From Streptomyces sp. SW4 (GTDB lineage Bacteria > Actinomycetota > Actinomycetes > Streptomycetales > Streptomycetaceae): 64,000 bases of DNA. The stretch covers positions 2,911,001 to 2,975,000 of the forward strand of contig QKWM01000004.1 in NCBI GenBank assembly GCA_003248315.1, in the 5' to 3' direction. This document shows positions 24,781 through 36,664 of this stretch, in pieces. The position numbers were made by a program, and so were the translations under genes. The notes under the pieces were generated by a model that was given only the letters and a program-made list of their open reading frames with translations, ran no database searches and was not told the origin of the DNA. How positions within the stretch are numbered: the stretch's first letter is position 1; each line of letters begins with the position of its first letter.

Positions 24781-26607
24781 CCGCGAGGGGGCGGCCGGCG
24801 CCGACCGGCTCGCGCGGTGGTGTACGCGGCCTGCGGCGTCGTCCTGCTGGCGGGGTGCGCGTCGATGCCCGACAGCGGCGATCTGCGGGGCGTGGAGTCG
24901 ACGCCGCGGCAGGACGCGCAGGTACGGGTGTTCGCGATGCCGCCGCCGGAGGACGCCTCGCCGACCGAGATCGTGCAGGGCTTCCTGGAGGCACTGACCA
25001 GCGACGACCCGAACTACGAGATCGCGCGCAAGTACCTGACCGGTCAGGCCGCCAGGACCTGGCGGCCGGAGCTGTCGACCACCGTGCTCGCGGGCGGCCC
25101 GGGGCCGGCGTCCGGTCCCTCCGTGCTCCGCGAGGACACGCGCGAGTACGCGCTCACCCTGACCGGCCTGAAGGTGGCCACCGTGGACGCGCAGCGGTCG
25201 TACACGCCCGCCGAGGGCAGTACCGGGAGCGGGTGCACCTGACCCGGGACGCCAAGAGCGGGCAGTGGCGCATCGACGCCCTGCCGCAGGGTGTCGTCAT
25301 GGGCAGTCCGACTTCCAGCGCAACTACCTGTCCGTCAACAAGTACTACTTCGCCTCCAACGTCCCGGCGGACGACCGGGCCGGTACGGGCGGGCAGCCGA
25401 CGGCCGTCGCCGACCCGGTGTACGTCCGGCGGCGGGTGGAACCGATGACGCAGGTCGTGCGTTCCCTGATCAACGGGCCGAGCAGTCTGCTCGGCCCCGT
25501 CGTCAGATCGAGTTTCCCGACCGGTACGGCGCTGGCGAAGGGCGGCGCCTCGCTGACCCCGACGACAACAGCAAGGTGACCGTGCCGCTGAACGACAGGG
25601 CCGCGGGCGTCGGCACGGACAAGTGCGAGGAGATGGCGGCCCAGCTGCTGTTCACGCTGCAGAGCCTGACCCCGACCGTCGAGGAGGTGGAGCTGCGGGC
25701 GGGCGGTGACTCGCTGTGCTCGCTCACCGGCGAGCAGGCCGCGGCGGTCGCCTCGCGCGGCTCGGCGCAGCACCCGGACTACCTGTACTTCCTCGACGAC
25801 AAGCACCGCCTGGTGCGGATCCCGTCGGACAGCACCTCCGCCAAGCCCCACCCGGACCCGGTTCCCGGGGCGCTGGGCGAGGGGGACACGGCCCTGCGGT
25901 CGGTGGCGGTGTCACGCGACGAGCACACCGCGGCCGGGGTCCATCTCGACGGCAAGTCGCTGTACGTCGGCTCGCTGGTGACCGGGGGCTCGCTCGGCGA
26001 ACCGGTGCTGGTCAGCCGGGGCAAGTCGGAGCAGGACCGGCTCACGGCGCCCAGCTGGGACGCGCACGGCGACCTGTGGATCGCCGACCGGAACCCGGCC
26101 GACGCGCGGCTGCTCGTCCTGCGCCAGGGCGCCGGTGAACCGGTGGAGGCGCGGGTCCCGCAGCTCGACGGACGCATTCAGGCGGTACGCGTGTCCGCCG
26201 ACGGGGTGCGGATCGCGCTCATCGTGGAGAAGGACGGCGACCGCTCGCTGCTCATCGGCCGGATCGAACACGGGGAGACGCCCGGCGATCCGCCGTCCGT
26301 CCTCGAACTGCGGTCGGCCACACCCGAGTTGGAGGAGGTCCGGGCCATGTCCTGGGCGGGTGACAGCCGCCTGGTCGTGGTCGGACGCGAACGCGGTGGC
26401 GTCCAGCAGATCGGATACGTCCAGGTCGACGGTTCGACCCCCGAGGCCTCGGTGCCGGCGGCGCTGACCGGTGTGAAGGAGATCGCCGCGTCCGAGGACG
26501 AGCGGCTGCCGCTCGCCGCCTACTCGGAGGACGGGATCGTCCGGCTGCCGTCCGGGATGCAGTGGCAGAAGGTGACGGAGGGCAGCGCGCCGGTCTATCC
26601 GGGGTGA
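24770..26607 (+). CDS. lpqB: Lipoprotein LpqB
   Basis: Secreted lipoprotein that modulates MtrB signalling in actinobacteria; about 613 residues. The signal peptide ends in lipobox LLAGC (Cys about residue 26). A GerMN-like domain occupies roughly 200-330 and a beta-propeller-like C-terminal domain the rest (blocks SVAVSRDEHTAAGVHLDGK, WDAHGDLWIADRNP, MSWAGDSRLVVVGRERGG). Four -1 slips are inferred (G run near 24818, GGG at 25215, GGG at 25301, C run at 25558), each repaired by one base, restoring normal family length. Start GTG 24770 has AGGGGAGG at 24755-24762 and overlaps the mtrB end. Overlap indicates co-translation. Confidence 0.93.
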
Positions 26608-26686
26608 CCTCCGGGATGACTTCCGGGGTGGGCTCGGGTGCCGGTGTGCGCTCGTGTGGGGGACGGGCGTCGCTCTGCGGCGCGAG

Positions 26687-26709
26687 CTGTCCACAGGGGG
26701 TTTTCCACA
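26687..26709 (+). promoter_or_regulatory. Pair of DnaA-box-like 9-mers upstream of comF
   Basis: CTGTCCACA (26687-26695) and TTTTCCACA (26701-26709) are direct repeats five bases apart, each one or two mismatches from the Streptomyces DnaA box TTGTCCACA. They end 40 bp before the comF start. The rest of the 26608-26749 gap shows nothing recognisable. Confidence 0.5.
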
Positions 26710-26749
26710 GGCCCGGCCGGTGGGGCCGGCGTCGGGCACAGTGGTGGCC

Positions 26750-27435
26750 ATGCGCGGGTGGTGGCGGGACCTCACCGACCTGGTGCTGCCGGCCGAGTGC
26801 GGAGGCTGCGGCAGGGCACGCGCGGTGCTCTGCCCGGAGTGCCGTGCCGCTCTGAGCGGGGCGGCACCGTGCCGGGTACGGCCGGCGCCGGAGCCGCCGG
26901 GGCTGCCGGTGGTGCACGCGGCCGCCCCGTACGAGGACGAGGTGCGGGCCGTGCTGCTGGCCCACAAGGAGCGCGGCGCGCTGGCCCTGGCGGAGCCCCT
27001 CGGCAGCGCCCTGGCGGGGGCGGTCCGGGCGGGGCTGCGCGAGGCGACGGCGCGGGGTGCGGCGCCGGGTGCGGGGGCGCCGGTGCTGCTGGTGCCGGTG
27101 CCGTCGGCGCGGCGGGCCGTGCGGACGCGGGGGCACGACCCGGCGCGGCGCATCGCCCTCGCGGCCGCGGCGGAGCTGCGGCGCACGGGGACGCCCGCAC
27201 GGGTGCTGGCCGCGCTGCGGCAGCGGCGGGCCGTGGCCGACCAGTCGGGGCTCGACGCCCGGCAGCGGCGGGACAACATGGCCGGCGCGCTGGCCGTGGC
27301 GCCGGGCGGCGGCCGGCTGCTGCGCGCGGGCGGCCCGGTCGTGCTCGTCGACGACCTCATGACGACGGGCGCGTCCCTGGCGGAGGCGGCGCGGGCCGTG
27401 CGGGCGGCGGCCGGGGTGAGGCCCGCGCGGGATGA
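26750..27435 (+). CDS. comF: ComF family protein (phosphoribosyltransferase-like)
   Basis: About 228 residues. The N terminus has a four-cysteine zinc-finger-like motif (CGGCGRARAVLCPECRAAL). The C-terminal half is a type I phosphoribosyltransferase fold with the PRPP loop VVLVDDLMTTGAS. ComF proteins are linked to DNA uptake in some bacteria and to primosome-related functions; in actinobacteria the role is not established. Start ATG 26750 (MRGWWRDLTDLVLP). One -1 slip near 27415 is inferred; with it the protein ends GGEARAG at 27435, otherwise it would run on to 27598 in low-complexity sequence. It sits between lpqB and hpf, its conserved place. Confidence 0.87.
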
Positions 27436-27978
27436 ACCGGGAGGCGGGACGGCACGTACGGAACGGGGGAGACGGCCGTGTATCCGCGGACAACGTGGGA
27501 AGGCAGAGAGGAACGGAAGGCCGCAGCGAGGAAAGCGAGGGTCGACCGGGCGCCCGGCCGGTGGGGAACGCCGGAGGCGGACCGGCGCGGCGACATGATC
27601 CCAGGCGTGATCGGCGCGGCCGTGGTCGCCGCTTCTCCAGATGCCTTTGCAATAAACCGGAACTGACGGAGATCTTGCAACGTTCCAGGTAATGAGAGGG
27701 CCAATTCACCTGAACGGAGGTACGCCGCGGTAGAGGGTGACGACTTCCGCCCAGGCGAGATATGTTCGGTTGTGAGGGAAAGCCGCAGGCCACACCTCTC
27801 GAATCCGAATGCCGTGCAGCGGGCTTTTCATCATCACCCGCGCCGGTGGAGTGGATAACTCGCCCACGGGGGAGGAGGTGGAAGTCACCGAGTCCGAGGT
27901 TCCGGGGCTCACCGGAACCTGGTGCAAAAGGGAGATGCTCCGCCACCGAAGCGGAGCGATCCGGGAACGGAGTTCTGC
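27436..27978 (+). promoter_or_regulatory. Gene-free region upstream of hpf
   Basis: 543 bases without a credible gene. It contains a SigR-like promoter match (GGAAC 27659-27663, 18-bp spacer, GTT 27682-27684) and a perfect 7-bp hairpin GCTCCGC-N7-GCGGAGC (27937-27957) just upstream of the hpf ribosome-binding site. The first 170 bases are low-complexity G/C-rich and hold nothing I recognise. Confidence 0.45.
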
Positions 27979-28670
27979 GTGGACATCGTCGTCAAGGGCC
28001 GCAAGACCGAGGTGCCCGAGCGGTTCCGGAAGCACGTGGCCGAGAAGCTGAAGCTGGAGAAGATCCAGAAGCTCGATGGCAAGGTGATCAGCCTCGACGT
28101 CGAGGTGTCCAAGGAGCCCAACCCCCGACAGGCCGACCGCAGTGACCGGGTGGAGATCACCCTCCGCTCTCGCGGGCCGGTGATCCGGGCGGAGGCAGCG
28201 GCGAGCGATCCGTACGCGGCGCTCGACCTGGCGGCGGAGAAACTCGAAGCCCGGCTGCGCAAGCAGCACGACAAGCGCTTCTCGCGACGCGGCGCACGCC
28301 GGATCTCGGCCGCCGAGGTCCCCAACCACGTCCCGGGCGTGGCGACGCTCAACGGGACCGGAAGCGCGGCCCCCAGGAGCAGCAGGAAAGCGTGCCGACC
28401 AAGAAGATCGGTTCGCTGGAGGTGCAGGGCGACGGTCCGCTCGTCGTCCGCGAGAAGACCCACTCGGCCGCGCCGATGACCCTCGACCAGGCGCTCTACG
28501 AGATGGAGCTGGTCGGGCACGACTTCTACCTGTTCATCGACTCCGAAACCAAGGAGCCGAGTGTCGTCTACCGGCGGCACGCCTACGACTACGGCGTGAT
28601 CCACCTTCAGACGGACACGATGGTCACGCAGGCGCACGCCACGGAGGCGGGCGGTGCGCTCGGCGGCTGA
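27979..28670 (+). CDS. hpf: Ribosome hibernation promoting factor (long form)
   Basis: Binds the 30S decoding region and dimerises ribosomes during stasis. The N-terminal S30AE domain starts VDIVVKGRKTEVPERFRKHV and includes ASDPYAALDLAAEKLEARLR. The C-terminal dimerisation domain has MTLDQALYEMELVGHDFYLF and DYGVIHLQTD. Length about 230 residues, matching the long HPF type. One -1 slip in the C run at 28370-28374 is repaired as APQEQQESVPTKK. GTG 27979 is chosen because conservation starts there; upstream in-frame ATG 27922 adds a region encoding the leader hairpin. A candidate SigR promoter lies about 300 bp upstream. Confidence 0.94.
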
Positions 28671-28884
28671 CCGCGCCGGCTGACCACAGAGGCGGTGCCC
28701 CTGGAGCGCGCGTGCGCCCCCAGGGGCACCGGTGTGCGACGGTGTGCGACCCCTTCGCGCACCGCTCCGGCACCCCGGTGCCGTCCGGGCATGGAATCAT
28801 GGCCGCAGCGGCCCAACCGTTGGGTCGTTGCCTTGGGTTGGCGATGGCTCAGGAGCACAGGCCACAGCCGTCAGGGGAGGAACG

Positions 28885-29631
28885 ATGGCGGACAGCTTCG
28901 GACCGATGCGGGACGACGACGCCGACGACGGCGCCGTCGGCATGGGCCCGGAGGCGGGCTCTCCACGCATGGAGCCGATCAGAGTGCTGGTCGTGGACGA
29001 CCATGCCCTGTTCCGCCGTGGTCTGGAGATCGTGCTCGCCGCCGAGGAGGACATCCAGGTCGTCGGAGAGGCGGGCGACGGGGCGGAGGCCGTGGAGAAG
29101 GCCGCCGACCTGCTGCCGGACATCGTCCTGATGGACGTGCGGATGCCCCGGCGCGGCGGTATCGAGGCGTGCACCTCCATCAAGGAGGTGGCCCCCAGCG
29201 CCAAGATCATCATGCTGACGATCAGCGACGAGGAGGCCGACCTCTACGACGCGATCAAGGCGGGCGCGACCGGCTACCTGCTCAAGGAGATCTCCACCGA
29301 CGAGGTCGCCACCGCCATTCGCGCGGTGGCCGACGGCCAGTCGCAGATCAGCCCGTCGATGGCGTCGAAGCTGCTCACCGAGTTCAAGTCCATGATCCAG
29401 CGGACCGACGAGCGGCGGCTGGTGCCCGCGCCCCGGCTGACGGACCGGGAACTGGAAGTCCTCAAGCTCGTCGCCACGGGGATGAACAACCGGGACATCG
29501 CCAAGGAACTGTTCATCTCCGAGAACACCGTGAAGAACCACGTGCGGAACATCCTGGAGAAGCTCCAGCTGCACTCCCGGATGGAGGCCGTGGTCTACGC
29601 GATGCGGGAGAAGATCCTCGAGATCCGCTGA
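28885..29631 (+). CDS. NarL/LuxR-type response regulator without adjacent kinase
   Basis: Intact 248-residue DNA-binding regulator. A 30-residue acidic N-terminal extension (MRDDDADDGAVG) precedes the receiver domain: VVDDHALFRRGLEIVL, phospho-acceptor Asp84 in VLMDVRMP, and TGYLLKEI. The LuxR-type helix-turn-helix is LTDRELEVLKLVATGMNN through ISENTVKNHVRNILEKLQ (about 186-229). AGGGGAGGA at 28873-28881 defines ATG 28885. No kinase gene is within reach, so the partner is encoded elsewhere or it is an orphan. It lies in the conserved hpf-to-secA interval, converging on the YcaQ-like gene. Target genes unknown. Confidence 0.92.
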   Translation: MADSFGPMRDDDADDGAVGMGPEAGSPRMEPIRVLVVDDHALFRRGLEIVLAAEEDIQVVGEAGDGAEAVEKAADLLPDIVLMDVRMPRRGGIEACTSIKEVAPSAKIIMLTISDEEADLYDAIKAGATGYLLKEISTDEVATAIRAVADGQSQISPSMASKLLTEFKSMIQRTDERRLVPAPRLTDRELEVLKLVATGMNNRDIAKELFISENTVKNHVRNILEKLQLHSRMEAVVYAMREKILEIR

Positions 29632-29709
29632 GCGGCCGGGCCGGCCGGGCCGGCCAGCCCGACCGAGCGGGCGGTTCAGCCGCGTATGCAGCTCAAGCGC
29701 GTAGGCGGG

Positions 29710-30888
29710 TCAGCCGAGTATGCGCGTCAGCTCCCTCGTGAGCGGTTCGCGCAGGGCCGGGTCGTCGACCCGTTCCACGCGTACGTCGGTGCAGTCCACC
29801 CAGCTCGCCGCCTCGACCAGGGCCTGCGCGACGGCCGGCACCGCCTTCGGGCCGTCCAGCGTGATCTGCTTGGCCACCAGCGTGCGCCCCTGCCGGGCCG
29901 GGTCGACACGGCCGACCAGACGGCCGCCGGCGAGCACGGGCATCGCGAAGTACCCGTGCACCCGCTTCTGCTTGGGGACGTAGGCCTCCAGGCGGTGGGT
30001 GAAGCCGAAGATCCGCTCCGTGCGCGCCCGCTCCCAGATCAGGGAGTCGAACGGGGACAGGAGCGTGGTGCGGTGACGGCCGCGCGGAGGCGTCCGAAGG
30101 GCCGCGGGATCGGCCCAGGCCGGTTTGCCGCCCCAGCCCTCGACCGTGACCGGGACCAGGCCCGAGTCGGCGATCACCGCGTCGACCTGCTCGCCCTTGA
30201 GGCGGTGGTAGTCCGCAATGTCCGCGCGCGTGCCGACGCCCAGGGACCGGCCGGCCAGGCGGACCAGGCGGCGCAGGCATTCGGTGTCGTCCAGCTCGTC
30301 GTGGAGCAGGTCGGACGGGACCGCCCGCTCGGCCAGGTCGTAGACGCGCTTCCAGCCGCGGCGCTCGACGCACACGACCTCGCCGTACATGAGCGCCCGC
30401 TCGACCGCGACCTTCGTGCCGGACCAGTCCCACCACTCGCTCGTCCGCTTCGCCCCGCCCAGCTCCGTCGCCGTCAGGGGGCCCTCGGCGCGCAGCTGCT
30501 TGATGACCTGGTCGTACACGCCGTCGGGCAGGTCGTGATGCCAGTGCGGGCGGTCGCGGTAGGCGCGGCGGCGGAAGGCGAAGTGGGGCCACTCCTCGAT
30601 CGGGAGGATGCAGGCGGCGTGGGACCAGTACTCGAAGGCGTGCGTGTCCTTCCAGTAGGCGTCCTCGACCGTTCTGCGGCCGACGGCGCCGAGGCGGGCG
30701 TACGGGACCAGTTCGTGGGAGCGGGCGAGGACGGAGATGGTGTCGAGCTGCACCGCGCCGAGGTGGCGGAGTACGCCGCGGACGCCGGCGCGGCGGTCGG
30801 GGGCGCCGAGGAGGCCCTGCGCGCGGAGGGCGATGCGGCGGGCGTCGGCTGCCGAGAGCTCCGTGGTGGGGCGCGGGGAGGTCGTCAT
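29710..30888 (-). CDS. HTH_42 winged-helix DNA glycosylase, YcaQ-like (YQL) subgroup
   Basis: Intact 392-residue protein of three tandem winged-helix domains. Family knowledge: HTH_42 proteins include AlkZ, which unhooks azinomycin crosslinks, and YcaQ/AlkX, which removes alkyl and crosslink adducts. AlkZ-type members use a QxQ catalytic motif and YcaQ-like ones QxD. Here the motif is GAVQLDTI, i.e. Gln47-Leu48-Asp49, placing it in the YcaQ-like group. Other family blocks are AYWKDTHAFEYWSHAACILP, LLSPFDSLIWERARTERIF and KQKRVHGYFAMPVL. ATG 30888 is the start that aligns with the domain. It converges on the response regulator. Role: probably general alkylation/crosslink repair, since no toxic natural-product cluster is adjacent. 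Confidence 0.88.
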   Translation of the reverse strand: MTTSPRPTTELSAADARRIALRAQGLLGAPDRRAGVRGVLRHLGAVQLDTISVLARSHELVPYARLGAVGRRTVEDAYWKDTHAFEYWSHAACILPIEEWPHFAFRRRAYRDRPHWHHDLPDGVYDQVIKQLRAEGPLTATELGGAKRTSEWWDWSGTKVAVERALMYGEVVCVERRGWKRVYDLAERAVPSDLLHDELDDTECLRRLVRLAGRSLGVGTRADIADYHRLKGEQVDAVIADSGLVPVTVEGWGGKPAWADPAALRTPPRGRHRTTLLSPFDSLIWERARTERIFGFTHRLEAYVPKQKRVHGYFAMPVLAGGRLVGRVDPARQGRTLVAKQITLDGPKAVPAVAQALVEAASWVDCTDVRVERVDDPALREPLTRELTRILG

Positions 30889-30990
30889 ACGTCCGCACGA
30901 TAGAGGGTGGGACTGACAGCGGGGTCGGGCTCGGGTGGGGGCCGGCCGGCGCGGCGGCGTCGGCGTCGTGGCCACGTGGGTGTGTCGTGG

Positions 30991-31560
30991 CTACGTGGGC
31001 GTGGGGAGGTACGGGGTCGGTGTGGGGAGGGTCAGGTCCGAGGGGAGGAGGGAGGCTATCCAGCAGTCACGGCGTACGCCCTTGTTGTCGAGGCCCGCCC
31101 GGAGGGTGCCCTCCAGGGTGAAGCCGGCGCGTTCGGCCACCGCGCGGGAGGCCGTGTTGCCGGTCTCGGCCCGCCACTCCACGCGGTCGATCTTCCGTTC
31201 GGTGAAGGCCCAGCGGCACACGGCCAGGGCGGCCTCCGTGACGTAGCCGTTGCCGCGGTGCTCCTTGGCGGCCCAGAAACCGATCTCGGCGGTGCCCGGG
31301 GAGCGCATGGTCAGGCCGAGCATGCCCGTCAGGTCGCCGCCGGGCAGGAAGACGCCGAAGGTGAACATGGTGTCGCTCGCCCAGCCGTCGGGGACCATGC
31401 GCTCCGTGAAGTCGCGCGCGTGCCCGGGAAGGTAGGGCGAGGGGATCGTGGTCCAGCGCTGGATGTCGGGGTCCTGGCAGGCGGCGTACACCGCGTCGGT
31501 GTCCTGCGGGCCGACCGTGCGCAGGACGAGGCGGTCCGTGGTGAGCGTGACGGGTTCCAT
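30991..31560 (-). CDS. GNAT family N-acetyltransferase (RimJ/RimL-like)
   Basis: Intact 189-residue acetyltransferase. N-terminal TDRLVLRTVGPQDTDAVY is the RimJ/RimL-type opening. The acetyl-CoA-binding loop is FWAAKEHRGNGYVTEA, and the C-terminal fold has WRAETGNTASRAVAERAGF. This subgroup acetylates protein N termini, aminoglycosides or small molecules; the substrate cannot be read here. The last 15 residues are a low-complexity Thr/Pro tail (TLPTPTPYLPTPT). It is divergent from secA with about 245 bp between. Confidence 0.88.
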   Translation of the reverse strand: MEPVTLTTDRLVLRTVGPQDTDAVYAACQDPDIQRWTTIPSPYLPGHARDFTERMVPDGWASDTMFTFGVFLPGGDLTGMLGLTMRSPGTAEIGFWAAKEHRGNGYVTEAALAVCRWAFTERKIDRVEWRAETGNTASRAVAERAGFTLEGTLRAGLDNKGVRRDCWIASLLPSDLTLPTPTPYLPTPT

Positions 31561-31805
31561 CGGCCGATTCTCCCGGGTGGCGGAGCGGTGGCGCCAAATG
31601 TTTTGCCGTACGTGCTCGGGCGATCACGTTTCGCGCAATTCGCCGGACGGACGCGGCACCATCCGCGGGCTCCGGACGTTGTCCTGTGTGAAGGCAGTGC
31701 GGGCCTCCCGGGGCGGTGGGGTCCTCGCTTACGATGGCCGTTGCTCAGTCACGTCACATCGGAAACCGACCGTCCCAGGCCCGACCGGCAAGGAGACCAA
31801 CCCCC

Positions 31806-34630
<2,825 letters not shown>

Positions 34631-34680
34631 CGGTCGCCGTCGCCGCGGGTGCCTGTGGCGCCGGGGCGGCGGACCGGTGA

Positions 34681-34720
34681 GGAAGGGCCGGGACACCTCG
34701 TCGGGTGCCCCGGCCCTTCC
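34681..34720. terminator. Bidirectional terminator after secA
   Basis: A 12-bp perfect outer stem (GGAAGGGCCGGG arm, 34681-34692 and 34709-34720), one mismatch, then a 4-bp inner stem; it lies between the convergent secA and the Rv3235-like gene. Confidence 0.85.
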
Positions 34721-34773
34721 GGCGTTTCCGGAGTCCCGGGCGCCGTGGGGCCGACGGTGGCGGTGGCGGAGCG

Positions 34774-35654
34774 TCAGTCGTCGTCGCGGGGCATGCGCGG
34801 GCCGCCCAGTTCCACCGCCGAGCAGCGCCAGCGCAGGTCGCGGCCCAGCTCCAGGCGGAACGCCATCGCGCGCAGCTGGTCACCGGCGCCGATCCGGGCG
34901 AAGACCTCCAGGGCGCCGGGGCGCGGGACGAAGTAGCCGATGTCGCGGACGACGGGCTGGGTCCCCGGGCGCGCAGGGGGCCGCGTTCGGCGAGCCAGGC
35001 CAGCTCGTCGTAGGCGCGGCCGACGGTGTGCCGCAGCATCGAGTGCACGGGACGCCGGCCGCTGAGCACGGCGAGGAGCCGTTCGGCGAAGACGTCGGTG
35101 GGGCGGGGCTGGGCAGCGGGAACCGGGCGGCGGGGGTCTGCGCGGGGACCGTCGGGGTGGCGGCCTGGGCGGAGGCCGTGGCCGTGGCCGGAGAGGAGGC
35201 TCGGCGGGTGGGCGGTGCGGCGGTGCCCGCGCGAGTGGAGGGCGTGTGGATGGAGGGTGTGCGGGTGGAGGGTGTGCGGGTGGAGGGCGTGCGGGGTGCG
35301 GTGGCCGAGGGCATACGGCCGCTCGGGCCCGACGGAGGCCGGGTGTCCGTGGGGCGCGTGCGGGAACGGGAGCGCTGGGTGGAGCGGCCGGGCGGCCGGC
35401 CGTCGGCCGAGGGCGGTGCGGCGCGCCGGCGACGGGGCCCCTGGGCGGCGCGCCGGCGGTGCTTCGAGGGGCCGTGCCGGGTGGTGCGCCGACGGTGTTC
35501 CGAGGGAGCGTGCCGACGGACTCGTAGGGCGGCCCTCCGGCCGGATGGCGGACGGTGACGGGAGCGGCGGCCGGAGGGGCGTGCGGTGAGCGGGCCGGAG
35601 GGCCGGTGCGCCGGCGGCCGGAGGCTGCTGCGCCCTGGTCATGACCTTGTACAT
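34774..35654 (-). CDS. Rv3235-family protein with long low-complexity N terminus
   Basis: About 293 residues. The conserved C-terminal ~110 residues (FAERLLAVLSGRRPVHSMLR, AYDELAWLAERGPL, GYFVPRPGALEVFARIGAGD) match the actinobacterial Rv3235 family usually found beside secA. The N-terminal part is Pro/Arg/His-rich with HPHTLHPHTLHPHALH, encoded by 15-bp DNA repeats. One -1 slip near 34965 joins the two frames. Start ATG 35654 (MYKVMTRAQQPP) follows GGGGAACTCC; 35642 is an alternative. Function unknown; not secreted by sequence. Confidence 0.72.
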
Positions 35655-35962
35655 GGAGTTCCCCGTTCGGAAGCCCGGGGATACCGGGCGGTAACTTGTG
35701 GTCGTGGATCTTGTACGGGGGCGGAGGGGGCGGCGGCAAGGACGTGACGGACCCGGGCGGGCGGGCCAGGGGTTCACCTATCCGGGTGGCGCGGGCGTGG
35801 ACGGAGGCCAGGGCGCGGGCCGACGGGGGTGAATCCGCGGCCGCGGGTGGACGGCCCGGGCGTCACGGGCGGGAACTCGAAAGGGGACACGCCCGCGTAT
35901 CCTGGGGGCCCGTTCTCCTGACGGTCCGTTCCAGCCGAGTCCGACCCACGAAAGCGGCGAGC
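35655..35962. promoter_or_regulatory. Divergent intergenic region (308 bp)
   Basis: Separates the Rv3235-like gene (minus) from the DUF6912-like gene (plus). A -10-like TATCCT (35897-35902) precedes the latter, without a convincing -35. Otherwise G-rich with no further recognisable feature. Confidence 0.4.
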
Positions 35963-36477
35963 ATGCGCGTCTACGTCCCCTGACCCTGCCCGGTCTCGCC
36001 GAGGCGCACCGGACGGGCGAGCTGGGCACCGCGCCGTTCGTGGCGTACGCCGTGACGCCCGCGTTGCGCGAGTGGTACCTGTCGGAGGACGTGGAGGAAC
36101 TCGAGTACGCCGCCCTGAGCCGGGCCGCACTGGCCTCGCTGCGGCTGCTGGCAGCCGACGCGGGCGCGCCGCGGCGCCGGGTCGTGGTGGCGGCCGACGT
36201 GCCGGACGGTGCGGCGAGCGTCGACCCCGACCGGGGGCTGGATCCGGCCGCGCTGGGCGAGGTGCGGGTCACCGTCGCCGTGCCGCTGGCCAAGGCGGCC
36301 GCGGTCCATGTCGATTCCGCCGATGCGGAGGTGGACGTCGCCGCCGCGGCCGAGGCGCTCCCGGCGGCGGACGGCGGGGACGACGACGCCCAGTTCGTGG
36401 TGGACGGGGCCGAGGACCACGAGCTGCTGTGGTACGCGACGCAGGAGATCCCCAACCTCGTCGGGTCCGGCGACTGA
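35963..36477 (+). CDS. Small conserved actinobacterial protein (DUF6912-like)
   Basis: About 171 residues, acidic, cytoplasmic by sequence. The start is MRVYVPLTLPGLAEAHRTGE after restoring one C at 35977-35980; without that, an immediate TGA would end the frame at codon 7. Conserved-looking blocks are VAYAVTPALREWYLSEDVEE and HELLWYATQEIPNL. I recall this as an uncharacterised family next to secA-region genes in Streptomyces. Followed by short GC repeats and then the HAD gene. No function assigned. Confidence 0.7.
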
Positions 36478-36543
36478 GCGACCGGCGTCGGGGCGGCCGG
36501 CGACGGAGCGGCCGGCGTCGAAGCGGTCGCCGGCGCCGGGGTG

Positions 36544-36597
36544 GTCGTCGCCGTCGAGGCGGTCGTCGGCGTCGAAGCGGTCGTCGCCGTCGAGGCG
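36544..36597. repeat. Three 18-bp tandem repeats
   Basis: Units 36544-36561, 36562-36579 and 36580-36597 have consensus GTCGTCGCCGTCGAGGCG with differences at two positions in the middle copy; looser copies extend back to about 36500. They lie in the gap before the HAD gene. Confidence 0.8.
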
Positions 36598-36664
36598 GTC
36601 TGCGGGCAGGTGACCGAGCCGGTGGCCGTCGTGACTGTCAGTGGTGGCGGGTACGGTTTTCGGC

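Noticed and set aside
26654..26749. Longer comF start at ATG 26654
   Set aside because: The extension would encode the DnaA-box-like region and low-complexity residues; the ComF fold starts at MRGWWRDL (26750).
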